Shown here: in pieces, positions 1 to 8,003 of the stretch
How positions within the stretch are numbered: the stretch's first letter is position 1
How the letters are laid out: each line of letters starts with the position of its first letter
Assembly: GCF_014199935.1 (NCBI RefSeq)
Contig: NZ_JACHOP010000001.1
Coordinates: 124,001-188,000, forward strand
From: Methylorubrum rhodinum
GTDB lineage: Bacteria; Pseudomonadota; Alphaproteobacteria; Rhizobiales; Beijerinckiaceae
DNA: 64,000 nt
Direction: 5' to 3'
Translations under genes and position numbers: made by a program
Notes under the pieces: model-generated
Database searches by the model: none
What the model saw: only the letters and a program-made list of their open reading frames with translations
Told to the model about the DNA's origin: nothing

Positions 1-1
1 C

Positions 2-1138
2 GACCGCGACCGCATCGTCCACTCGACGGCCTTCCGCCGCCTCAAGCACAAGACCCAGGTCTTCGTGCATCACGAGGGCGACCATTACCGAACCCGGCTG
101 ACCCACACCCTCGAAGTCAGCCAGATCGCCCGTGCGCTTGCCCGCGCGCTCGGCCTCGACGAGGACTTGGCGGAGGCGCTCGCGCTCTCCCACGACCTCG
201 GCCATACCTGCTTCGGCCATACCGGCGAGGACGCGCTCGACGCCTGCATGGCGGCCTACGGCGGCTTCGACCACAACGCCCAGGCGCTGCGCATCGTCAC
301 CCGGCTGGAGCGGCGCTACGCCGGCTTCGACGGGCTCAACCTCACCTGGGAAACGCTGGAGGGGCTGGTCAAGCACAACGGGCCGCTGCTCGACGCGTCG
401 GGCGCCCCGGTCAGGCGCTACGCTGCCACCGGCATCCCGGCGGCGGTGATCGAATACGACGCGATCAACGATCTGGAGCTGTCGCGCTTCGCCGGGCCGG
501 AGGCGCAGGCCGCGGCGTTGGCCGACGACATCGCCTACGACGCGCACGACCTCGACGACGGCTTGCGGGCCGGGCTGTTCGACCTCGCCGACCTCGCCAC
601 CGTGCCGTTCCTGAAGGGGCTGCTCGACGAGATCGAGCGGCTCCACCCCGGCCTCGAACCGTCGCGAAAGATCCACGAGCTGGCGCGGCGGGTCATCACC
701 CGCTTCGTCGAGGACGTGATCCGCGAGGGCGAGGCCCGGCTCGCCGCGCTGGCGCCGAAGACCGTCGCCGACATCCGCGGGGCGGACGCGCCGGTCATCG
801 CCTTCTCGGCCGGAATCGCCGAGGCCGACGCCTCGATCAAGCGCTTCCTCTACGCGCGGATGTACCGCCATCCGGGCGTCATGGCGGTGCGGGCCAAGGC
901 CAACGCCATCGTGGCCGACCTGTTTTCCGCCTTCCGTGAGGACCCGACCCGGATGCCGCCGGAATGGTGCGAGGGGCTCTCGGGCGCGGGCGAGGCGCGG
1001 CTGGCGCGGCGGGTGGCCGACTACATCGCCGGCATGACCGACACCTACGCGGTGCTGGAACACGGGCGCCTCTTTGCCGAGACGCCCGATCTCCACTGGA
1101 GCCCGCCGAGCCGCGGGCTCCCGCTGACGGAGCCGTGA
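2..1138 (+). CDS. dgt: Deoxyguanosinetriphosphate triphosphohydrolase (dGTPase), 5' truncated by window edge
   Basis: HD-domain metal-dependent phosphohydrolase that splits dNTPs (classically dGTP) into nucleoside and tripolyphosphate, so it tunes the dNTP pool. The frame is open from base 2 and begins inside the family N-terminal motif [13 protein letters not shown] followed by KTQVF, so only a short start portion is missing. The metal-binding HD core is visible as [10 protein letters not shown] (His) and [14 protein letters not shown] (HDxxH), then the typical [15 protein letters not shown] segment. It ends with a TGA at 1136-1138. In many Rhizobiales dgt is followed closely by argS; here about 2.1 kb of other genes lie between. 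The family assignment is firm. The preferred nucleotide cannot be read from sequence. Confidence 0.95.
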   Translation, partial: DRDRIVHSTAFRRLKHKTQVFVHHEGDHYRTRLTHTLEVSQIARALARALGLDEDLAEALALSHDLGHTCFGHTGEDALDACMAAYGGFDHNAQALRIVTRLERRYAGFDGLNLTWETLEGLVKHNGPLLDASGAPVRRYAATGIPAAVIEYDAINDLELSRFAGPEAQAAALADDIAYDAHDLDDGLRAGLFDLADLATVPFLKGLLDEIERLHPGLEPSRKIHELARRVITRFVEDVIREGEARLAALAPKTVADIRGADAPVIAFSAGIAEADASIKRFLYARMYRHPGVMAVRAKANAIVADLFSAFREDPTRMPPEWCEGLSGAGEARLARRVADYIAGMTDTYAVLEHGRLFAETPDLHWSPPSRGLPLTEP

Positions 1139-1141
1139 GGC

Positions 1142-1675
1142 TCAGTAGCAGACGCAGTTCGAGCCGGTGTTGTAGGCCGGGGCGTATCCGGTGGCGGTGC
1201 CGTAGCCCGTGCCGTAGGCGGCCGGGGCGTAGCCGTAAGCGGCCGGAGCGTAGCCGGTTCCGTAGCCGTAGGCCGGGGCGTAGCCGTAACGCGCGCCGTA
1301 ACCGTAGCCCGAGCCGTAGCCATACCCCGAGCCGTAGGTGCTGCCGGCCGAGAGCGCGCCCGCGGCGAGACCGAGGCCGAGCCCCACGCCGGCACCCGCC
1401 AGCCCGAGCCCGACGCCCCGGCCGTAGCCGCCGTAACCCCGGCCATAGCCGCTACCGGCATAGCCGTAGCCGCGGTGACCGGCGAAGCCGCCATGATGGC
1501 CGAAGCTACGATGGCCGCCGAAGCCGCCGCGGTGACCGCCGAACCCACCGTGATGGCCGAACCCGCCATGATGACCACCGAAGCCGCCGTGGCGGCCGAA
1601 GCCTCCGGCTTGGGCGGTGGCCGGGAGGGCGATGAGGGCGGCCAGCGCCGCGCCCGTCAGAACGAGGGACTTCAT
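1142..1675 (-). CDS. Secreted Gly/Tyr/His-rich low-complexity protein
   Basis: 177 residues. The start ATG at 1675 is chosen because GGAGA lies about 9 bases upstream and a clean signal peptide follows (MKSLVLTGAALAALIALP, cleavage after AQA near residue 22). Longer upstream in-frame starts give no signal peptide. The mature part is low complexity: a GGFGxHGG/His-rich stretch, a short Gly/Leu/Ala segment (GLGLAGAGVGLGLGL) that may sit in a membrane, and then repeated YGYGSGYGYG and APAYGYG units. The C-terminus contains CVCY, the only cysteines in the mature protein. It faces dgt tail to tail with 3 bases between. The function is unknown; many alphaproteobacterial envelope proteins have this composition. 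Confidence 0.75.
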   Translation of the reverse strand: MKSLVLTGAALAALIALPATAQAGGFGRHGGFGGHHGGFGHHGGFGGHRGGFGGHRSFGHHGGFAGHRGYGYAGSGYGRGYGGYGRGVGLGLAGAGVGLGLGLAAGALSAGSTYGSGYGYGSGYGYGARYGYAPAYGYGTGYAPAAYGYAPAAYGTGYGTATGYAPAYNTGSNCVCY

Positions 1676-1791
1676 GGAATCGCGATCTCCTGTAGAGGCG
1701 TCGGATCCCACAACGCCGCCTCGGACGGCGACCGCGCAACGGTGCATTCTACTGAAGCCGCACGCCGTCCCGGACAAAACCGAAGAGAGCC

Positions 1792-2256
1792 GTGAGCGAC
1801 ACTGAAAAAGCCCCCCGCGCGACCCGCAGCCGGTATCCCCGCCTCGTGCCGCTCGCCACGCGCTGGGGCGACAACGACGTCTACGGGCACGTCAACAACG
1901 TGGTCTACTACGCCTTCTTCGATACGGCGGTGAACGGCATCCTGGTCGAAGCGGGCGCCCTCGACATCGCCGACGGCCCGGTCATCGGCCTCGTGGTCGA
2001 GACCGGCTGCCGCTACTTCGCCCCCGTGGCCTTTCCCGATGCGCTGACGGCGGGCGTGCGGGTGGCCCGTCTCGGCCGCTCCAGCGTCCGCTACGAGGTC
2101 GCGATCTTCGCGCCCGATTCGGACGAGGCCGCCGCGCAGGGGCATTTCGTGCATGTCTACGTGGACCGGACGACGCGCCGGCCGGTGCCGTTGCCGGGGG
2201 AGTTTCGGAGCGTGCTGATCGGGTTGATGCCGGAGCGCCTGACCGCCTATCCGTAG
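1792..2256 (+). CDS. Acyl-CoA thioesterase, 4-hydroxybenzoyl-CoA thioesterase (hot-dog) family
   Basis: 154 residues, the normal size for a single hot-dog domain. The N-terminal core reads [19 protein letters not shown], where the D/H/N positions match the active-site segment of YbgC/4HBT thioesterases (usual pattern D-x-D-x-x-G-H-V-N-N). The rest carries the expected [12 protein letters not shown] strand and YEVAIF. It probably hydrolyses a cytosolic acyl-CoA; the substrate cannot be read. The start codon is GTG at 1792. Its stop overlaps by 10 bases the 3' end of the opposing RelE-like gene, so the two genes converge. Confidence 0.88.
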   Translation: MSDTEKAPRATRSRYPRLVPLATRWGDNDVYGHVNNVVYYAFFDTAVNGILVEAGALDIADGPVIGLVVETGCRYFAPVAFPDALTAGVRVARLGRSSVRYEVAIFAPDSDEAAAQGHFVHVYVDRTTRRPVPLPGEFRSVLIGLMPERLTAYP

Positions 2257-2513
2257 GCGCGGTCCACGTAGTCGTGGTTGCCGATGTCCACCATCTCATA
2301 GCGATCGTCGCCTTCGTCCCGCACGACGATCCGATGGTTCATGTCGACGCGGATCGTGCAGTAGTTCGAGCCGCTCAGCTTTTCGAAATGCAGCGAGGGA
2401 TGGCGCGGGTTGGCCTGGAACTGCAGCAGGGACTTCTTGGCGCGCTCCATCTGCTTGTGCCCGAGCTTCTGCAGCGCCTTGACGAATTTCGGTGTGAGCC
2501 GAACCTCGGCCAT
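2247..2513 (-). CDS. RelE/ParE-superfamily toxin-like protein
   Basis: 88 residues. The pattern is that of RelE-fold proteins: an N-terminal strand and helix ([17 protein letters not shown]), a basic helix with AKKSLLQF, then [12 protein letters not shown], and the paired strands [14 protein letters not shown] ending in [13 protein letters not shown]. The conserved KL-G and IRV-xx-RIV positions fit mRNA-cleaving or gyrase-targeting RelE/ParE toxins, but activity is not proven. The ATG overlaps the TGA of the upstream gene (TGATG), and no convincing independent ribosome site is seen, so translation is probably coupled. Known RelE-type toxins usually sit beside a small DNA-binding antitoxin; the partner here is a 182-residue protein of no recognised family. 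It lies in locally AT-rich DNA, which suggests acquisition. Confidence 0.75.
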   Translation of the reverse strand: MAEVRLTPKFVKALQKLGHKQMERAKKSLLQFQANPRHPSLHFEKLSGSNYCTIRVDMNHRIVVRDEGDDRYEMVDIGNHDYVDRAYG

Positions 2514-3061
2514 CAGGACGGCTTTATCGAAGAAAGAAATTCGTTTAAAGATTTTGTGTCGTTGAAAGTGGGTCCGCCGCGCGCGTTCGGGTCGTAATCG
2601 GCCCGAAGGGCTATTAATCTATAATAAAAACCTATTCTTTCGTTGTTCCACTTCCTGGCGAGAGCAGTAAAATTATCATGGAATTTTAAGAACCAACCAT
2701 CATCGCCCTGAGACTTGTTTAGTTTAACGATTCTCTTGCGAATTTTTTCGTCGCTTTTGAGTGCGGCTTTTTCATTTTCGATCTTTGCGCTAATTGCCTC
2801 CACGACAGTATCGATGAAGCTCACAATATTCTCTGGATTTTCTCCATTTTCTGAAAAAGTTGCGCGAAGCTCGTCTATTAGCGGCGCAAGTTCTTGTTTC
2901 CACTCGAAAAATTCTACTTCAGCGTCATGTAGAAATTCTGCAAACTGTGCCTCTGTTGTTGGCCAGGCAGTGCTTGCTTCGAAACTTAACACACTCAAAT
3001 GCTTGGGAGCCACAAGCCCCCTTCCCAAAACTTCCAATGCCATTGCCGCTGCAGCAGCCAT
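2513..3061 (-). CDS. Unknown protein coupled to RelE-like gene (candidate antitoxin or regulator)
   Basis: 182 residues with no recognised family. The ATG at 3061 has a strong GGAGG 8 bases upstream, and the gene ends in a TGATG overlap with the RelE-like gene. After an Ala-rich start the protein is strongly charged and probably helical: acidic/aromatic around [14 protein letters not shown], then [18 protein letters not shown], and a C-terminal part with [16 protein letters not shown] and [17 protein letters not shown]. No DNA-binding fold, signal peptide or membrane segment is obvious. Base composition differs sharply from the neighbours: counted lines at 2641 and 2761 are 40% and 47% GC against about 70% around them. 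Operon position suggests a functional link with the toxin-like protein. Calling it an antitoxin is inference. Confidence 0.7.
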   Translation of the reverse strand: MAAAAAMALEVLGRGLVAPKHLSVLSFEASTAWPTTEAQFAEFLHDAEVEFFEWKQELAPLIDELRATFSENGENPENIVSFIDTVVEAISAKIENEKAALKSDEKIRKRIVKLNKSQGDDGWFLKFHDNFTALARKWNNERIGFYYRLIALRADYDPNARGGPTFNDTKSLNEFLSSIKPS

Positions 3062-3271
3062 CTCGCCTACCTCCGGGCAGCCTCGATCCCTAGCATAGAT
3101 AGGGGTGACATGATGCCTTGCATGAGAGCAGCGGAGGCAGGAGGGATCAGGACCGCAAATTCGACCCCTATCCGTGACACCCCCCGCGCCCGTTGCTATG
3201 CCGCGGCCCTGACCTTTCGGCCGCCCGACCCGTTCGCCGCGCGGCCGCGCCAGCGGAATGCGTCTCGCCCC

Positions 3272-5032
3272 ATGAACATCTTCGCCCTCTTCGAGACCCG
3301 TGTGCGGGAGGCCCTCGAGGCTCTGATCCGCTCCGGCACGCTGCCCGCGGGGCTCGACCTGTCGCGCGTGCTGGTCGAGCCGCCGCGCGATCCCGCCCAC
3401 GGCGATCTCGCCACCAACGCCGCCCTGGTGCTGGCCAAGGAGGCGCGTCAGAACCCGAAGGCGCTGGGCGAAGCGCTGGCCGCGGAACTGCGCGCTGATC
3501 CGCGCATCGTCGAGGCGAGCGTGGCCGGCCCCGGCTTCATCAACCTGCGGCTCGATCCAAAAGTCTTCCACGAGGTGATCCGCGCCGCCCTGTCCGAGGG
3601 CGAACACTTCGGGCGTGCAAAAATGCCGGGCGGCAAGGTCAACATCGAGTACGTCTCGGCCAACCCGACCGGGCCGATGCATGTCGGCCACGGGCGCGGC
3701 GCGGTGTTCGGCGACGCGCTCGCCAACCTCCTGGTCGCCGCCGGCCGCGACGTGACGCGCGAATACTACATCAACGACGCCGGCGCGCAGGTCGATGTGC
3801 TCGCCCGCTCCGCCTACCTGCGCTACCGCGAGGCGCTCGGCGAGGCGGTCACGATTCCCGAGGGCCTCTATCCCGGCGATTACCTCAAGCCGGTGGGCGA
3901 AAAGCTCGCCGAGGCGCAGGGGCGCGCGCTGCTCGACCAGCCCGAGTCCGCGTGGCTGCCGCCGGTGCGCCGCTTCGCCATCGACGCGATGATGGACATG
4001 ATCCGCGAGGATCTCGCAGCCATCGGCATCCGCCACGACGTGTTCTTCTCCGAGGCGACGCTCCAGGGCGGCGAGGCCGGCAACAAGGTCGCCGAACTGC
4101 TCGCGGCGCTTCGCGACAAAGGCCTCGTCTACGAGGGCCGCCTGCCCCCGCCCAAGGGTCAGTTGCCCGAGGATTGGGAGGATCGCGAGCAGACCCTGTT
4201 CCGCTCGACCGGGTTCGGCGACGACGTGGACCGGCCGCTGCTGAAGTCCGACGGCACCTACACCTACTTCGCTTCCGACATCGCCTATCACCGCGACAAG
4301 TGGCTGCGGGGTGCCACCGAACTCATCGACGTGCTCGGCGCCGACCACGGCGGCTACGTCAAGCGCATGCAGGCGGCCGTGCAGGCGGTGAGCGACGGCG
4401 AGGCCCGGCTCGACGTCAAGCTCTGCCAGCTGGTGCGGCTTTTGCGCGCAGGCGAGCCGGTGAAGATGTCGAAGCGCTCGGGCGAGTTCGTGACGTTGCG
4501 CGACGTCATCGACGAGGTCGGGCGCGACGCGATCCGCTTCATGATGCTCTACCGCAAGAACGACGCGACACTCGATTTCGACCTCGCCAAGGTGGTCGAG
4601 CAGTCGAAGGACAACCCGGTCTTCTACGTGCAGTACGGGCATGCCCGCCGCTTCTCGGTGCTGCGGCAGGCCCGCGAGGCCATGCCGGACGAGGACGTTT
4701 CGCGAGACGGCCTGCTTCGCGGGGCCGATCTGTCGGTGCTGACCGATCCGGGCGAGATCGAGATGATGCGGTTGATCGCCCAGTATCCGCGGGTGCTCGA
4801 ATCGGCGGCCGCCGCCCACGAACCCCACCGAATCGCGTTCTACCTCTATGAGACCGCGAGTTCGCTGCATAGTTTCTGGAATAAGGGCAAAGACTTGCCG
4901 CAATTACGGATTGTTAATCCAACCGACAGAAAGTCCACCCGGGCCCGCTTGGCCCTCGTTGAGGCCCTCGGCGGCGTGCTCGCCTCCGGCCTTGCGGTTC
5001 TGGGTGTCTCCGCGCCGGACGAGATGCGGTGA
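3272..5032 (+). CDS. argS: Arginyl-tRNA synthetase
   Basis: 586 residues, typical of class I ArgRS. It charges tRNA-Arg with arginine in the cytosol. The N-terminal Add-1 domain is followed by the class I signature [15 protein letters not shown], with HVGH at residues 137-140, and KMSKR is at 398-402. The C-terminal helical anticodon-binding (DALR-type) domain ends near DEMR. The ATG at 3272 gives the family N-terminus [15 protein letters not shown]; the frame stays open upstream but that part is not conserved in character. The gene downstream starts 30 bases later and encodes a SPOR protein, the usual arrangement in this order of bacteria. Confidence 0.97.
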   Translation: MNIFALFETRVREALEALIRSGTLPAGLDLSRVLVEPPRDPAHGDLATNAALVLAKEARQNPKALGEALAAELRADPRIVEASVAGPGFINLRLDPKVFHEVIRAALSEGEHFGRAKMPGGKVNIEYVSANPTGPMHVGHGRGAVFGDALANLLVAAGRDVTREYYINDAGAQVDVLARSAYLRYREALGEAVTIPEGLYPGDYLKPVGEKLAEAQGRALLDQPESAWLPPVRRFAIDAMMDMIREDLAAIGIRHDVFFSEATLQGGEAGNKVAELLAALRDKGLVYEGRLPPPKGQLPEDWEDREQTLFRSTGFGDDVDRPLLKSDGTYTYFASDIAYHRDKWLRGATELIDVLGADHGGYVKRMQAAVQAVSDGEARLDVKLCQLVRLLRAGEPVKMSKRSGEFVTLRDVIDEVGRDAIRFMMLYRKNDATLDFDLAKVVEQSKDNPVFYVQYGHARRFSVLRQAREAMPDEDVSRDGLLRGADLSVLTDPGEIEMMRLIAQYPRVLESAAAAHEPHRIAFYLYETASSLHSFWNKGKDLPQLRIVNPTDRKSTRARLALVEALGGVLASGLAVLGVSAPDEMR

Positions 5033-5062
5033 CGCCGTCGGGCGTTTGATGAGGTTGAGGCC

Positions 5063-6487
5063 ATGACGGGACACGCTTCGCGCGCGACGGTCGATTTCGA
5101 CGCCTTCGAGCGCGAGCTGCGTCAGAGCGCGGGCGAGAACGGGCAGGCCAAGGCGGCGGCCCATGGCGCTGCAAAGGCCGACCCGCTGGCCGAGCTCGCC
5201 CGCATCGTCGGGCAGGACGACCCGTTCCGGGCGCTGCTGGAGGCGCGGGAGAAGTCCGCCGCCCCCGCCACGGAGGCCCGGCCCGGCCGGGTCGAGCCGA
5301 CCTTCCTCGACGCGCCCGCCCCGGCGCAGGATGACCCGACCGCCCAGGGACGCCCCGCCATGACCACCCCCACCCCGCCCGCGGGCGGCCAGCCCGCCAA
5401 CCCCGCCGACGCCTTCGACCAGTACCTCGCCTCCGTCGAGCAGGGCCTCTACGCGGGCCATCCGGCCGAGGATCAGGCGGTCTTCGCCGAGGCCGGCGAA
5501 GGTTACCGCGCCGGTCCCGTCGAGCGTCCGCGCCATCGCGGCCGGATGGTCCAGGTCGGTGCCGGCCTCGCGGTGCTGGCGGTCTGCGTCGGCGGCGCGC
5601 TGGCGTGGCGCGGCACCCAGGGCGGCAGCGCCGGGCCGATCACCGTGCTCGCCGACAAGACCCCGCTCAAGGTCCAGCCCGCGGCGACCGACGGCGTCGA
5701 GATCCCCGACCAGAACAAGCAGATCTACGACCGCAACGCCAAGGACGGTCAGATCAAGATCGTCAACCGCGAGGAGCAGCCCCTCGACGTGAATCAGGCG
5801 GCCCGCACGGCGGCCGCGCGCGGCGATGCCGGCCCGGCCGCGGCCGGCCAGGGCGGCGCCACGCCGGGCCAGGGCGGCATGCTGACCGATTCGCTCGGCG
5901 AGCCGCGCCGGGTGCGCACCGTCGCGGTCAAGCCCGACACGCCGCCGCCGGCTCAAGCCCCGGCCCCGCAAGCCCAGGCCGCCGAGGTCCCGCCGACCTC
6001 GCCGATCCCGACCATGATGCTGCCCGAGGCCGCGGGCGGCTCGACGCCCGCCGCCACGCCGCGCCGTCCCTCGCGCACCCTCGCCAGCGCCGCGCCGCTG
6101 CCGATGGCCGACGCCACCACGCCGGCCCAGGCCGAGCCGGCGCCCGCCCCGCGCAAGACGCCCCAGCGGATCGCGTCCGTCGAGACCACCGCCAGCACCC
6201 AGGCCGAGCCGTCCGAACCGGCCCCGGCCGTCTCGCAGGCGAGCGTCGGCGGCTTCTCGGTCCAGCTCGGCGTGCGCGGCAGCGAGAGCGAGGCCCGCGC
6301 CGCGTTCCGGCAGATGCAGGCCAAGTACAGCCAGCTCTCCGGCAAGCCCGAATTGATCCGCCAGGCCGAGGTCAACGGCAAGACGATCTACCGCGTCCGC
6401 GTCGGGCCGCTCGCCAAGACCGAAGCTTCGAGCCTCTGCACCGAGCTGCAGGGGGCGGGCGGCCAGTGCTTCGTGGCGAAGAATTGA
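5063..6487 (+). CDS. SPOR-domain inner-membrane protein
   Basis: 474 residues. Residues 1-160 are cytoplasmic and low in hydrophobicity. A single transmembrane segment at about 163-182 (MVQVGAGLAVLAVCVGGALAW) follows the basic stretch RPRHRGR, giving an N-in/C-out topology. A long Pro/Ala-rich periplasmic linker (about 190-390) leads to a C-terminal SPOR domain at about 395-470, starting GGFSVQLGV and including YRVRVGPLAKTEA. SPOR domains bind glycan strands stripped of stem peptides, mostly at the division septum, so a septal peptidoglycan role is likely. It follows argS closely and precedes nagZ, a peptidoglycan-recycling gene. Confidence 0.88.
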   Translation: MTGHASRATVDFDAFERELRQSAGENGQAKAAAHGAAKADPLAELARIVGQDDPFRALLEAREKSAAPATEARPGRVEPTFLDAPAPAQDDPTAQGRPAMTTPTPPAGGQPANPADAFDQYLASVEQGLYAGHPAEDQAVFAEAGEGYRAGPVERPRHRGRMVQVGAGLAVLAVCVGGALAWRGTQGGSAGPITVLADKTPLKVQPAATDGVEIPDQNKQIYDRNAKDGQIKIVNREEQPLDVNQAARTAAARGDAGPAAAGQGGATPGQGGMLTDSLGEPRRVRTVAVKPDTPPPAQAPAPQAQAAEVPPTSPIPTMMLPEAAGGSTPAATPRRPSRTLASAAPLPMADATTPAQAEPAPAPRKTPQRIASVETTASTQAEPSEPAPAVSQASVGGFSVQLGVRGSESEARAAFRQMQAKYSQLSGKPELIRQAEVNGKTIYRVRVGPLAKTEASSLCTELQGAGGQCFVAKN

Positions 6488-6544
6488 GTTTTCTTTCGCT
6501 GACGAGAACCTTCAACGTGCGATGAGCGCCGAATGACGCGCGAT

Positions 6545-6657
6545 TCCCCTCCCCCTTGCGGGGAGGGGTAGGGGTGGGGGTCGGGCAGAAGGCACCGCTC
6601 CCGCCTCATCCTGAGCCACCCCCACCTCCATCTCCTCCCCGCAAGGGGGAGGAGAGG
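6545..6657. repeat. Intergenic long inverted repeat (REP-like)
   Basis: Two GC-rich arms face each other: a left arm with CCCTCCCCCTTGCGGGGAGG followed by GGGGTGGGGG, and a right arm with CCCCCACCTCC and then CTCCTCCCCGCAAGGGGGAG. Each arm is itself partly self-complementary around TTGCGGGGAGG or CCCCGCAAGG. A CCTCATCCTGAG core resembling the one in the longer repeats at 23.5 and 39.1 kb sits in the middle. It separates the SPOR gene from nagZ and could act as a transcription barrier or as a mobile palindromic repeat. Confidence 0.7.
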
Positions 6658-6750
6658 CGCCTTCCGCGGTTGGCGTAGTGATTCCGGAGCGCGGGCTGCA
6701 CGAGCGCGATAGCGTCGTTGCCCCTCGTTCGCTTTCAGGACGCCGGCCCC

Positions 6751-7755
6751 ATGACCTCCGCCCCCGACGCACGCGCCGTCATCCTCGGCTGCTCCGGCAC
6801 GACCCTGACGCCGGAGGAGACCGCGTTCTTCCGCGACCTGCGGCCCTGGGGCTTCATCCTGTTCAAGCGCAACATCGGCACGCCGGACGAAGTGCGCGCG
6901 CTCACCCACTCCTTGCGCGAGACCGTCGGCCGGCCCGATGCGCCGGTCCTGATCGATCAGGAGGGCGGGCGGGTGCAGCGCATGGGCCCGCCGCACTGGC
7001 CGAAATACCCCTCCGGCCGCAGCGTCGGCGCGCTCCCCCTCGACCTCGCCCGGCTCGGCGCCCGGCTGATGGCCCATGACCTCGCCGAGGTCGGCATCAA
7101 CGTCGATTGCGCGCCGATGATCGACGTCCCGGTGGCGGGCTCCAACGACATCGTCGGCGACCGGGCGTTCGGCACCTCGCCGGAGGCGGTGATCGCCACC
7201 GGCCGCGCCGTCGCCGAGGGGCTCCTGGCGGGCGGCGTCCTGCCGGTGATCAAGCACATGCCCGGCCACGGGCGCGCCACCTGCGACAGCCACCTCGACC
7301 TGCCGGTGGTGGGGGCCGACCGGGCGAGCCTCGCCGGGAGCGATTTTCGGCCCTTCCGGGCGCTCGCCGACCTGCCGCTCGCCATGAGCGCGCATGTCGT
7401 CTTCACCGCGATCGACCCGGAGCGCCCCGCCACCCTGTCGCCGACGGTGATCCGCGAGATCATCCGCGGCGCGATCGGCTTCGACGGCCTCCTGATGACC
7501 GACGACCTGTCGATGCACGCGCTCCAGGGGCCGTTCCGCACGCGGGCCGAAGCCGCGTTCGCGGCCGGGATCGACGTCGTGCTCCACTGCAACGGCCGGA
7601 TGGACGAGATGCGCCCCGTCGCGGAGGCGACGCCGCGTCTTGCCGGCGATCCCGCCCGCCGGGCCCGGGCCGCGCTGGCCCGCCTCGCCGCGCCCGAGCG
7701 TTTCGACGTCGCCGAGGCCCGCGCCCGCTTCGAGGCGGCGCTCGCGGTGGCCTGA
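6751..7755 (+). CDS. nagZ: Beta-N-acetylhexosaminidase (NagZ, GH3)
   Basis: 334 residues, the size of a single-domain GH3 NagZ. It removes GlcNAc from GlcNAc-anhydroMurNAc peptides in the cytosol during peptidoglycan recycling. The family loop KHMPGHGRATCDSH at residues 168-181 carries the His/Asp dyad that acts as general acid/base, and the nucleophile loop LLMTDDLSMHAL is present downstream. The LIDQEGGRVQR segment at 68-77 contributes to sugar binding. The ATG at 6751 was chosen over an in-frame TTG at 6718 because AGGA lies upstream and the family N-terminus fits. In many relatives scpA, scpB and tat genes follow; here rlpA follows on the other strand. Confidence 0.93.
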   Translation: MTSAPDARAVILGCSGTTLTPEETAFFRDLRPWGFILFKRNIGTPDEVRALTHSLRETVGRPDAPVLIDQEGGRVQRMGPPHWPKYPSGRSVGALPLDLARLGARLMAHDLAEVGINVDCAPMIDVPVAGSNDIVGDRAFGTSPEAVIATGRAVAEGLLAGGVLPVIKHMPGHGRATCDSHLDLPVVGADRASLAGSDFRPFRALADLPLAMSAHVVFTAIDPERPATLSPTVIREIIRGAIGFDGLLMTDDLSMHALQGPFRTRAEAAFAAGIDVVLHCNGRMDEMRPVAEATPRLAGDPARRARAALARLAAPERFDVAEARARFEAALAVA

Positions 7756-7877
7756 CGCGGCCCCCCTCCCATTCGCGCGAGGACGCCTTCGTCCGGGTTG
7801 CCTCGTGCGCCGGGCGCCCTGTCACGGCCGCATGGCGCCCGTGAGCCGCTGTCTCCATCGGGTCGATCATCTTTGCG

Positions 7878-7895
7878 CGGTGCCCAAGGGCACCG
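7878..7895. other. Short perfect hairpin in the nagZ-rlpA gap
   Basis: CGGTGCCC and GGGCACCG separated by AA. It lies between the convergent ends of nagZ and rlpA. No T-tract follows on either strand, so factor-independent termination is not clearly supported. Confidence 0.4.
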
Positions 7896-7961
7896 TCGCG
7901 GATCGGCTGCGGAACCACCTCGGGGCGCGCCACCGCAGCGGTCGTGCGCCTCGCTTCCGTT

Positions 7962-7993
7962 CGGCTCCGCCTCGCGCGAGAGGAACGGAGCCG
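7962..7993 (-). terminator. rlpA: Possible hairpin downstream of rlpA
   Basis: Arms CGGCTCCG and CGGAGCCG with a 16-base loop, just past the rlpA stop in the rlpA reading direction. There is no T-run, so it could be only a 3'-end stabilising hairpin. Confidence 0.3.
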
Positions 7994-8003
7994 GAAAGCG
8001 GGT

